DNA of 64,000 nucleotides from Phoebastria nigripes. Lineage: Eukaryota; Chordata; Aves; Procellariiformes; Diomedeidae. How positions within the stretch are numbered: the stretch's first letter is position 1; every line of letters begins with the position of its first letter. The stretch covers positions 24,245 through 88,244 of the forward strand of contig JAYKAV010003363.1 of assembly GCA_035582835.1 (NCBI GenBank). The letters are read 5' to 3'. A model generated the notes under the pieces. The model was given only the letters and a program-made list of their open reading frames with translations, had not been told where the DNA came from and searched no databases. Positions 25,801 to 36,650 of the stretch are shown here, piece after piece. A program made the position numbers and the translations under genes.

Positions 25801-28800
25801 TTAGCTAATTATTGCTTAGTACTTATTACTTACACAAAATTCAGAANGGATTATCTCCATTACAAACCTAAATCCATGTTGCAGATTTCATGGCCCCATA
25901 TGCATTGTGAGGTGGCTCACCCAGTCTTTCCCAACAGAAATATGAAGTTGTGTTGATTAGATATAGGTCATCCTGGCTATGCAGTGGTATAGACTTAAAG
26001 AAATTCTACAGATGCTGTGCCTCCCACACAACAATGTGTACATGCTAACTGTTGCCGTGCTGCATAACTTAACCTCACAGTATTCACTGTGCAAGTCCTT
26101 TTCTTGACCTTGCCATGGGCAGCAAGGTCAGTTACAGCTGGTCAAAGCAAACCTTTGTAGGCAAGGTCTAGGCATAGCTAGGCCTGCCTGGGGGTGGGAG
26201 AAGGACTAGATGGCCTTTTAAAATCTGATTTTCCACTGGATCCTATGCAAATATCTATTTATTATAAGCAAATGAAGTTTTTCAGATGTGCTGATAATTC
26301 CAAAACAGTGACCTAAAACCAAAAAGAGATGCTGAAGTAAACCCTAATGCAGATGCTGTGGATGGATGGCTGCCTGCTAAGGAGGGAGAAAGCTATCCCT
26401 CAGACATTCATCTCGGGTCAAGGCTCTCTTGATTTCCAGACTCCATGATGGGAAGCAGATAACCTGGGAGCCCTGGATGCCCAGAGCTGTCCACATGGTG
26501 ATGGAGCCCTAGAGCAACAGACCCTGAAAAAAAGACTCTTCAGCATCTGGTGCTGCCAGGCAGCTGGCAAGCCTCCAGCTGAGCATTGTCTATGTTCCAG
26601 CAGAAGGGTTTGAATGGGATGCGTTTCTGCAAAATATTTGCGTTTAGACTTAGTTGTCATTTTCCATTTTACAAAGCAAATTTTAGCCTGCCTTTGCCAC
26701 ATCACAGCCCACATTTTTGCTGGTTCAACAACTCACAGCAGTATTTCTGTCCATTTCTCTATCCTTGTGGGAATATGGAGCACTGCTCCACCCTCTAATT
26801 CTTAAATGTGTCCGTGTGTTTCAGAAAATAGCCAAAGGTCTCTCTCTCTTTGAGTAAAGGCTTTGCCACATGGATTTTGAGGCCACTGCAATTGTTTTTT
26901 TTTAACTGGCTGTAAACAGTTTGGACTGGAACTCACCTCATTTGTGCTTTCCCACGTTCAGAAGTCATCCATCTGTGTTAGGAAGTAGGTACGTTTATTT
27001 CCCTATCAATGTACTAAAAGCAAACTTGTAATTGTGAGGACTTTACTGTTCAGACATGGCTAAAACTTGTGACATGGAAAATGTTTTAAGTTGCTCTGGA
27101 GGAAAATACAGATTTTTTAAATTCGGAAACATGAAAGAGCATAGCCAAACCCAACTCACTTGACAACCAAGTACCAGAGATTTGCTAGAAACCCTTCTGA
27201 ACAGCTAGAAAATGGAAAAAAAAAACCAAGAGCAACAAATCCAGTGACTCCATCACTGTATAACATTTTTCTTCACCTTCTCACCTCTGTGGCTACAGTC
27301 ATCGGCTGCAATTCACAAGCTTTTTTGGAAGGTGAATCACAAGCACATAAAATATAATGTTGTTTTCTTTTCCTCCATCTCCTCTGTTTTCTCTGTTTTG
27401 TACAGTTTATACTTCAGTGAGCTTCTCTGATGTTTAGCCAATACAATCCTACTGGATTATTCTAGGACACAGATGCTCCTTAAGAAAGTTACTTTTCTTT
27501 CCTCAGTTATATTCCCCTTATATGTACTCATCTGGGTGAAGTCTTACTTATATGAACTCATCTGGGTGAAATCTCCCTCTGGCTACTTCAGAGTTCAATG
27601 TAACAAGGGTCTTTTCCTAGGGCAAGGCTACCCACATCTTAAAAAAGACGATGCTCTCTGCACTAAATGCTGTAATTATTCAGCAGAGGAATCAGTCTTT
27701 CACTTGGGGTATTTCATAGGAAAAGGTAAACGTGTCCTGCCAGTGCTCAGAGCTGAATGAAATCTATGTTGGCATGGTTAGTACAGTTCTGAGCTTGGTC
27801 TGATCATTCACTGTACTAACATATTCCTGTGGCTTTTGGCCAGCTCAGAGTAAGGGTGGTGTATAGCCTGTGAAGCACTGTAAAACACCATGTTTTTTCA
27901 GTCTGAAGAGAAGGGCTGATACTGTCTAAGAATATTATTTTTGAAAACCACTCTGAAATTAACACAGACAATTTTGAAACTTGAACAATCTCCAAACTTC
28001 CTCCAATACAACAGATTTTAAGAACTAACCAGGAGTTAAAACAGAAAAGAAGTACAAATACTTTGTGGTACACTACCCAAGGATTGCCCTGTCTACTTGG
28101 TCTTTCTAGCCGTGGTTACATGTCACTTTATGCTCATCAGCAAATCCAGTTTAAGAAGTTACCTCCACCATTTCTGTTACTTATTCCCACTCCTTCTTAG
28201 TTCTGGTAACCCAACTTTTTGTGTGACTGTTTCCACAGCTGCACTTGTAGAATAACATAGACTAAAGTGATCACTTTCTAACATTTCTTTTTAAGGAAAT
28301 TTTGTTTTAGGCCAAGACATTTAAAAATTGTTTGGAGAGCTGCCATGCTCAAAACCAGAGGAGATGATAAACTTTTGGAGAGGGGATGTAGGAGAACACA
28401 GCTGGGTACAAATATAAATCTGGAAGTGGATTTGCTGCCAATAAAATAGCAGCTTGTGTGGAGAGAAAGCTGCTTCCCCCTAACTAGTAATTCACTGTAA
28501 TTTAAAATTTGAAAATTCTCAGTTAAGCTCTCTTTTTATCAGGTTTTGATGGGGAAATTCTCAAAATTCAGAAAGGATTTGCAGAACAGGACAGTAAGGA
28601 AGAGCTGCCAGGCTCTTAATGGCTTCTGGAAGCAAGAAATAATCCAGCAGGTTCTGCTGATGAATGAACCCAAGACTTATTAAAGATGAAAACTCTTTCT
28701 CTGCGTATTGTCAGGACAACCCTACCTAAATAAGAGTAGGTAAGGAAAAAAAAGTCACATTTTGTATTCAACAATGAAGGAAAGTGCACAGATCTTCGAA

Positions 28801-29726
28801 GTGTTATTTTGCCCTTCACTGTGCAGCAAAGGAGAGAAGAGGAAGAGGCAGAAAGGAAGAAGATTCAATATGAAGAAGCTAGAAGTCAGAGGGTAAGGAC
28901 TAGGCTCAGTAAAGAACTTCAGCCCGTCAAGATTAGCCCTGTATAAATGCTTGCATTCCCTCAATCTCAACTCAAAATGACTCGTGGGGGGTGCAGCGCT
29001 TGCAGCCAGCTGATGAGGACCAGGTTATATGTGACCTCCTGCTCTCCTAGTGCAGGACCAAGAGGGTCCTAATCTCTGCTCTCTGGACTGTTTCTGTTTT
29101 TTATGTAATAGTTGTTCAATATAGATGCATGCATAGTACTAAACTCCTTATTGAACTTAGCTGTAAAATATTTGTGTTCCTGTCTGCAGGTCCACATCTG
29201 CATACAAACGTTTTCGCTGAGATTCAGTATCAGGATGTTGAGGGAGTCTCTTGCACAGCTTCGCTTTTGGCCTACAAGAGGACTCTCTTTTTGTATTGAC
29301 CAAATTTTCTCTTTATATTGGTGATGATTTTCAGAAGGCTGTTCTTAAGGTATATTGTATATATCTTAAGACATTGTAGAAATTAATTCAGCAATTTCAG
29401 TGCTGAATTTCTTGTGGACATCTGTCATCAACAGGAGAAACACCTTAGCTGGTTATGATGTCATGAATGAGCAGCTGGGATGGTAGTAAAAGGTTTGCTG
29501 TAGGTTAAAACATTCTTTGATTTTGAAAAGCAACTGTAAAACTGGGATCTTGAAGTTGTGTGTGTACTGGGAGAGGATTTTAAGAGTACAGATGGCTTTA
29601 CAGGTAGCTGCTAAAGCCATTGCGGGACATGGAGTTACTGTGCAATAGCAAGGACAATGCAAGCAGAGTATTTTCCTGCCTGTTATCCTCCAAAATTTAC
29701 ATTCTTCTCCCTACCCCCAAAATTAA
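22867..29726. other. Intergenic DNA, no gene seen
   Basis: AT-rich unique sequence. N bases lie at 24172 and 25847. A 30-bp imperfect tandem duplication lies at 27521-27580. Frames of up to 98 codons overlap on both strands near 26418-26800 and show no domain. Confidence 0.55.
27521..27580. repeat. 30-bp imperfect tandem duplication
   Basis: The units 27521-27550 and 27551-27580 share the core ACTCATCTGGGTGAA and differ mainly at their 3' ends. Confidence 0.85.
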
Positions 29727-29778
29727 ATAGATAGATAGATAGATGGATGGATGGATGGATGAATGGATAGATAGATAC
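29727..29778. repeat. Compound (GATA)n/(GATG)n microsatellite
   Basis: TAGA units change to TGGA units, then return to TAGA, with a few interruptions. Likely length-polymorphic. Confidence 0.93.
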
Positions 29779-32050
29779 ATAAATAATAAATAAAAGAAAA
29801 TATCGAAACTCTAGATGGGAAGAAAAAGCAAGATGAATATAAAGCAGCACAGGACTTGCTCCCTCAGTCTGCAGGGAGACAACCTGAAATAACAGTCCTG
29901 AGACATGTGAGCTGCACTCATTTTCTCTATGACAAGTTAATAAGAACAATTTATGGTCATCCTCTTAATGACTTTACTGTTGATCAAATCACACGAAAAG
30001 GAGAAATCATGTTGCAAAGATTTGCACAGTCCACTGTGAATGGCAAATATTTCCAGCAGCAAGAGGAGGCAAATCTGAGCTGTTTCAAGGAGCTCTGGAG
30101 AGCCAACCATTAGTACTATTTCACCTATAATGGCCCCTGGCTGGACACAGTTTCATAGGTGTCTTAATTGCTTAAGACCTAAGACAGTAATGCTGCCAAA
30201 ATGGATGGTTGCTCCCTGCATCTACATCGATAGTTTCTACATCTTTTCCCTCCTTTTCTCTCTCCCTGTAAAGATCAGTTTTGAGCTACATCAGGGAGCT
30301 GATGAGCCAGATCATACAACCCTACTACTACCAGCATGAAGGAGAGCTTGGGAATTTATGACCAGAGACAAATGCAGGACTCATCTTTTTGCTGGTATCA
30401 TGGACTTGCCGGGGGTTAAGTGATTTATGAAGTTGCATCTTCAGAAAGAATTGTATCTATGCAAAGCCTGCTGACACACAGGGCCTTCCATGGAGATGTT
30501 AGAGAGGGCAGCAACTGTTTTCAGGATCCAGTGGTGATATTTCAGGATATCAGTGGTGGTGTCTGAGAGCAAAGCAGCAAGCTGGATTCACAGAACCCAG
30601 GTGAAATTTGGGGGACCTACCTTCTAACATTAAGTATCAACTAAGCACTGTCAGTGTGGGACCCTTGAACCCACGCTGTCCTTCCCAGACCGGGAAGTGA
30701 CTGCTACACTTCCACAAAATGAGTTCTCAGAGCAGAGCAGCATTTCAGAATGCAGTCAGGTAAACTGGACACAGGGGCAGCTCCACAGAGCTTGGTATCA
30801 AGCCAGAGCTGTCAGCTCCTCTTGCATTCAGGTGCACCAATTCCATCCATGTTCTTTGTTACAGATGAAGCATTTTTAAATGAATTCCTGCAGGAGCNCT
30901 AAACCTATTAAATATATACACACAAGCTCCTTTTTCTCAAAAAGGTAGAATGTAATGGATAGCTTATCTGTTAAAGGGATAAATCTATCCCTTTTTTGTG
31001 TACCAAACCAACACATAATAAACTAGAGGGTTGGAGATATAATAATCGCTTCCTATACTGGAAAGAACTGAGCTCTAGCCTTTTGCCAATGAAATAAGTT
31101 TCAAAGTTCTTTTGCCTGTACTGGTATAATAACTATACTTACTTTCCCATGATGGTTTTGGTAACTGTGCCACTCTAACAAGATTAACAATCATAATCAT
31201 GAAAGCTTTTCTGTGTGTTCACATAAAGTTTTAAGGCCAAATGTCTAATTAGCAATCAGCTGGAGCAGTCTGAAGCCAACAGTAAATCTTTGCTATAAAG
31301 TGCAATATATTTAGATCTTCACTCCATTATCTAGAAAGAGCCATACATTGGGGAATCTGATTCACATAGTCCAACCTATCTGTAGTGTAACTGCTTTGAA
31401 ATTGCCGTAATTACACAAGGGATGAATAAGGCTCATTGAGTTTAAGAAAGCAACAAGAGGACTCATCTCCGTATTTCCAAAGGTAAAATGTTAAAGATAG
31501 TGATCACTGATCAGCATTCAAAGAAGGGCTATGTCAATCTCAACTCAAACTTTAAGACTGCTGGCATAAGAAGGTGTTTAACTTGCTTGAAAATGAAAAC
31601 CAGCACTGGATATGTTGGGCAAACTTTCAAAAATTGATTCCTGCCTTGCTTGGATGTGCAAACAGAATGATCGTGAAGTTGTAAAGATCCAGTTCTTAGC
31701 TACTTTCCATACCCACACAGCATTATGCACAATATCAAGACTCTGGTGTCAGAAGGTAGGAGCTTTTTCTATTTCTTTTAGAAGTATTAAGTGATGAACT
31801 TCAATCAAACTTGTTTTTCTCCACATACAACAGTTTTCCTGCTATAGTTTTAAAACAGAGAAAAGATCTATTTCATACTTTGTGCATGATGCCCTGTTGC
31901 TTTGAGTCTGTTTCTTTAGGAAAAGGTATAATTCACTAGTGTTTCAGAGCTCTGAATGAAAGCCTCTAACAAAGTCATCGGGCAAAACCCTGGCCAGCTT
32001 TTCAAAAGACAAGCTGAACAGCTCTCAAAAAAGTGCTTTTGAAAACCTAG
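29779..32050. other. Intergenic DNA, no gene seen
   Basis: Unique sequence with chance frames of up to 85 codons and an N at 30898. Nothing recognised. Confidence 0.55.
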
Positions 32051-32431
32051 TGTTCTGGTTTCAGCTGGGATAGAGTTAATTTTCTTCCTTGTAGCTGGTA
32101 TAGTGCTGTGTTTTGGATTTAGTATGAGAATAATCTTGATAACACACTGATGTTTTAGTTGTTGCTAAGTAGTGCTTATACTAAATCAAGGACTTTCCAG
32201 CTTCTCACTCTACCGACTGAGAAGGCTGGAGATGCACAAGAAGCTGGGAGGGGGCACAGCCAGGACAGCTGACCCAAACTGGCCAAAGGGATATTCCATA
32301 CCATATAATGTCACTCTCAGTATATGAACTAGGGGAAAGCTGGCCGGGGGGCTGCTGCTCGGGGACTGGCTGGGCATCGGTCAGTGGGTGGTGAGCGATT
32401 GCATCATGCATCACTTGCTTTGTATATTCTT

Positions 32432-32462
<31 letters not shown>

Positions 32463-32623
32463 TTTATTTTATTTTATTTTATTTCAATTATTAAACTGTT
32501 CTTATCTCAACCTACGAGTTTTCTCACTTTTACTCTTCCGATTCTCTCCCCCATCCCACTGGAGGGGGGAGTGAGCGAGCAGCTGAGTGGTGCTCAGTCA
32601 CCAGCTGGGGTTAAACCACAACA
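32051..32623 (+). mobile_element. Solo LTR of an avian endogenous retrovirus (ERVL-like, tentative)
   Basis: The element starts TGTTCTGGTTT and ends AAACCACAACA, an inverted terminal match of 10 out of 11 bases with TG...CA ends. It is flanked by CCTAG (32046-32050) and CCTGG (32624-32628), a likely 5-bp target-site duplication with one change. Inside are an AT-rich microsatellite, an ATTAAA polyadenylation-like signal (32490-32495) and a GC-rich 3' end. The sequence is a type of LTR I recognise as abundant in birds. No gag, pol or env sequence adjoins it, so it is a solo LTR left by LTR-LTR recombination. The class assignment rests on memory and on the duplication length. Confidence 0.85.
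32429..32484. repeat. (TTA)n and (TTTTA)n microsatellite inside the LTR
   Basis: About nine TTA units followed by TTTTA units. This is part of the LTR family sequence and is expected to vary in length between copies. Confidence 0.9.
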
Positions 32624-34780
32624 CCTGGTTACTTTCTCAAGTGGGAGATGAGCAGTATTTGAAACCTTGACCTGTAGCAAAGCTAAGAAAGGAAACTAAA
32701 TCTCTTGTACTCAGTGGACTTTAAATGGAATGACACCCCTTCCAGGAAAATGGGCATGATGGGCTGGCCTGTAGCTGTTATGCAGGTTTGTTAATTATAC
32801 TGTTATCCTGACATCCTTTTTTTCACATTCCCCCCATTCATCTGTTTCATTTATGTGTTGCATCTGGTTGTAGATGCAACATGATTGTGCATGCACAACC
32901 TACAACAAGGACTGTCTCTATATGTGTGTCTGTGAGGGGCATAACACATGATTCCCAACTCTGGCTGTGGTCCCTGGCTTGACTGGCTTAAAAAAGATGT
33001 GTATTAGTCAGATGTTTTCTGTCCATGGAGATCAAATAGCAAATACTTCAGATGCATTTCTAACAAGATAACATGATTGCTCAGGCTGAGGTCTTACTCT
33101 TTTAAGTAAATTACAATGAAATACAGTTGCTATTGTGATCGTCTAAAGGCATTTTTTCTGACTAATCCTTGTTCCCTTCCAGCTCATTGTGTCAGAATTT
33201 ATTTTTTTAATTCCTATTCTGTGTTTGAATCTCACTTGATGGTCTCAGCTAAGTTTGAAGTATGACCACAGTGAATTAAAATGCTCCTCTATCACTATGC
33301 TGATTCTGGTAAAAAAAAAAAAAAAAAAAGCAAGTAAAAATTTTACTTCCCAAATAGTATTATATCTAACACATTTTTCATTCAGAGCTGTCATTGTTTA
33401 TTTCAGATATTAGCAATTACTTCAGATACTGGGGAATAGTTTCACCTGACCGCTTGTTTCATTCAACTGTCCTGAATGAATATCTGAATTTACTGGTACA
33501 CCTTGAAGCTTCTTCAGTTTCACAATGCTCTTTGTATCTCAAGTGACTGCAAAAGATAACAGCTGAATAAATGGACTGAACTGTCCAGATGATAGCCACT
33601 GCCTCAAGAAATACTGCATAGGTTTTGACTTTGGATTTTACCTAAGTGGACACATGGCTAGCCAAATGAATGAGCCTATGGGAAAACTTATAAAAAAAAA
33701 TAAATGTCATAGTCTTGTTGGACAGTACTGCAGAAGGACTCACAAAAGGCTTACTGGGATTGTATCTATGCTTGTCTCTCCTCTTCTCTAGAGCCAACTT
33801 TTAGTCATCATCCTCAATTTGTATCTTTAAAGTGGATTTCCCTTTGAAAGCATCTTGATGCAACCAGAACAATAAGGGTAAACAAGAAAAGCTTAAACAT
33901 CCTCCAGATATATGCCAAAGAGATTCCCATTACAGAATAAAGGGAAGAATAAAAGGCTCACGCGAGAGGGTTTGTCATGAAGATCTTATTTACATGAAAA
34001 GCACTTATTACACAATATCTGCAAATAATAATAAAATCCAGATTAAGAGAAATCTGTGGAGAATTTCCCAACTCCTTCTTTTACACATTTATAAGTGAAA
34101 CAACATTTTCTTTCAGTGAGTACATACACCTTTGGGGCTGGAGTAGTTCCAGTACCATTAAAAGAAGAGATGTGATAATCATTTGCTCAATTATTTGAAG
34201 CCCTTTCCATCCACTTGCATGTCGCTTACTACTAGATGAGTTAATAGTGCCACCGCTTGAAGTACAGCTGTGTAGAAGTGGCAACAGATTGTCTAATTTC
34301 TAAGGGGTTTATTTAGCCTTTAAAAATATCGCTCTGGTTCTGCACTGTACAAGACAGATGGGTTATTTGTACAATTAGGCCTTAAGTGTTAAGTTCTTCT
34401 CTTGATTAAAATGCCCAAGTCCTCTCTTGCCAACTGCCATTTAAGTTGGGTGCATCTAGTACAGGGAAGGATATATCCTGAAGTGTTTAATAATGTGTTT
34501 TTCAGATAGCTGGGGACAGAAGGGTAGAACACTGCACATTTCTGTCCCACATTATTTCTGTTCTTAATTTGGGAAATCAAGCCATTTATGGATCATAACC
34601 AAACTTATTTGTGTTTACCAAAACCTCACATCTCATCAAGAGCCTGGCTCTGCTCCATCAGTGAACAGGCCAGAATGTTTGGATTAACAGCTTTCCACAT
34701 TATTTATTATGCTGTCAATTTTCATGTTGTTCTCTTTAACCACATTCAGGACATCTCAGCCACCAATGGCAAGACGTCAG
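32624..34780. other. Intergenic DNA between the two LTRs, no gene seen
   Basis: About 2.2 kb of AT-rich sequence with an A19 run at 33311-33329. There is no retroviral internal sequence, so the two flanking LTRs are not the ends of one provirus. They also differ completely from each other. Confidence 0.65.
33311..33329. repeat. A19 homopolymer
   Basis: Nineteen consecutive A residues in intergenic DNA. No element body was seen upstream. Confidence 0.9.
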
Positions 34781-35734
34781 TGTCTTAGGGCGTGTGGGCC
34801 TGCTCCTGTGCCTGCACAGTTCAGACACTGTGCTGGGTGCAGGTGCCCCGGTGCTGGCAGCGGGGGCTGCAGGGCGGCCTCTGTGAGGAGAGGCCGGGGC
34901 TGCCCTGTGCCGGACACAGCCGGTTCCAGCCGGCTCCAACCGACCCCCCGCAGGGCAGAGCTGAGCCCCTCGGCCATGATGGCGGCGCCTCTGGGAAAAC
35001 ATAGTTAAGAAAGGGCAAAACGCTGCATGGCAGTGGGGAGTGAGGAAAAAATCTGTGAGAAACAGCCCTGTGACACCAAGGTGAGAGAAGGAGGAGGGGA
35101 GGAGGTGCTCCAGGCGCAGGAGCAAAAATGCCCCTGCAGCCCATGGAGCAGACCATGGTGGAGCGGTTATCCACACTGCAGCCCGTGGTGGACCCCACGC
35201 TGCAGCAGATGGATATTTCCTGAAGGAACTGTGGCCTGTGGAGAGCCCACACTGGAGCAGGCTCCTGACAGGAATTGCAGCCCATGGGAAGGACCCACAC
35301 TGGAGCAGGTTTATCCCAAAGGACTGCAGCCACAGTGGAGCAGGGGGAAAGTGTGAGGAGGAAGGAGCAGCAGAGAGGAGCTGTTATGGACTGACCACAA
35401 CCCCCATTCCCCATCCTCCTGTGCCACTCAGGAGGGGAGGAGGTTGAGGAGCCGGGAATGGAGGAGTGAAGTTGAGCCTGGGAAGAAGAGGGTGGGGTGA
35501 AGGTGTTTTAGTTTTTGTCTTTGTTTCTCACCATCCAACTCTATTTTTAATTGGCAATAAATTAAATTAATTTTCCACAAGTCAAGTCTGTTTTGCCCAT
35601 GATAAGTGATATCCCTGTCTTTATCTTGACCCACAAGCTTTTCCATCTTTTTTTCTCCCCTGTCCTGCTGAGGAGGGGGAGTGACAGAGCAGCTGGGTGG
35701 GCCTCTTGCAGCCAGCCAAAGTCAACCCACCGCA
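34781..35734 (+). mobile_element. Second solo LTR, different family, with internal repeats
   Basis: The element is GC-rich (34781 to about 35010), then has a repetitive middle part. Its 3' part carries an AATAAA signal (35556-35561), a C/T-rich tail and the end GTCAACCCACCGCA. I recognise the 3' part and the repeated middle as an LTR type common in birds. The right end is firm. The left end is placed at TGTCTTAGGG because it gives TG...CA ends and flanks GTCAG (34776-34780) and GCCAG (35735-35739), a 5-bp duplication with one change. The left boundary could instead be up to about 70 bases further right. Minus-strand frames of 146 and 197 codons here are by-products of GC-rich repeats, not genes. 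Confidence 0.8.
35130..35347 (+). repeat. Degenerate tandem repeats of about 45-50 bp within the LTR
   Basis: Four to five units share CTGCAGCCCATGG at the start and a CCCACACTGGAGCAG-like end. Units begin near 35134, 35177, 35227, 35274 and 35323. The last is shortened. Confidence 0.8.
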
Positions 35735-36588
35735 GCCAGGCAGGGAAATGGGATCTCCCCTCCCGTCCACCTGACATCAGCACAGGTGTTAAGGTGTGGA
35801 AATTCATACAGATGCAGATTTGGGTACTCTGTATGCAAAGGTGAATAAATCTCTCCCTAATTTGCTTTAAAAAAAGCCTCATGTCTTCAGAGTAGGGAGG
35901 CTAGGCCATCAGGAAATTTGCTCTGATAAAATCACACTGTCTAAATCAAGTAACTCCATCTCATTTTCACNCATCTCTCTCTCCAGTCTCCATTGAGCAA
36001 TAGTACCAGTCAGACTGCTGTACTGTTTTCAGGTGCCTTTGCATTTGGTGTCAGTACTATGCCTCTATGGCTTACGTACATCCACATCCACCACTCCAAC
36101 TACAAGAAGTTTGAGAAGCTTTGATAGGGGTTTTTTGTTCGGTTGGTTTTTTGGGGGGGTTGGGGGGAGTTTGTTTTTTATTTTTTTTTTAAATTGTAAC
36201 TAAAAAGGGTAACTACAGTGTAGTGTGAGACAGTGGGGAAGCACTTGTTCTTTCAGCCAGCACATTACTGTGGGAGTCAGGAAGCACTGGTCCATTCCTG
36301 GCTTGCAATAAATTTGTTAAGAAAATACGACTAAGTCATAACATTGTTGGGCCTAAGTTTCACTTGTCTGCAGTAAGAATGCTGCATGCATCCCATCCCC
36401 CCACTCCAGCTTGCGATGAAATATGGTGGGATACTGGGTGGGCTTATTGAGAATATATCTATTACCACTGATGGCATCTGTTACGATACCTAGTTCTCTA
36501 CAGTCTTCTAAAAAAATAAGCTTATCAGGAGTCAAACGGTGCCAACTGGCAATTGTTTTCCTCTACTCCCTATGCAAAAATTAGAAAT

Positions 36589-36650
36589 GTAATTTTTTAA
36601 CCAAGGAAATTCGTTAAAAGTAATTTTTTAACCAAGAAGAAATTTCTTTT
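36589..36650. repeat. 31-bp imperfect tandem duplication
   Basis: The 17-base core GTAATTTTTTAACCAAG occurs at 36589-36605 and again at 36620-36636. The rest of each unit is diverged. Confidence 0.85.

Noticed and set aside
34736..35414. Minus-strand open frames of 146 and 197 codons
   Set aside because: They lie inside the GC-rich, internally repeated second LTR and give low-complexity Cys/Pro/Ser-rich translations. The frames follow the repeat units, not a protein family.
32051..35734. The two LTRs as ends of one provirus
   Set aside because: They are unrelated to each other, each has its own short flanking duplication, and the 2.2 kb between them has no retroviral coding sequence.
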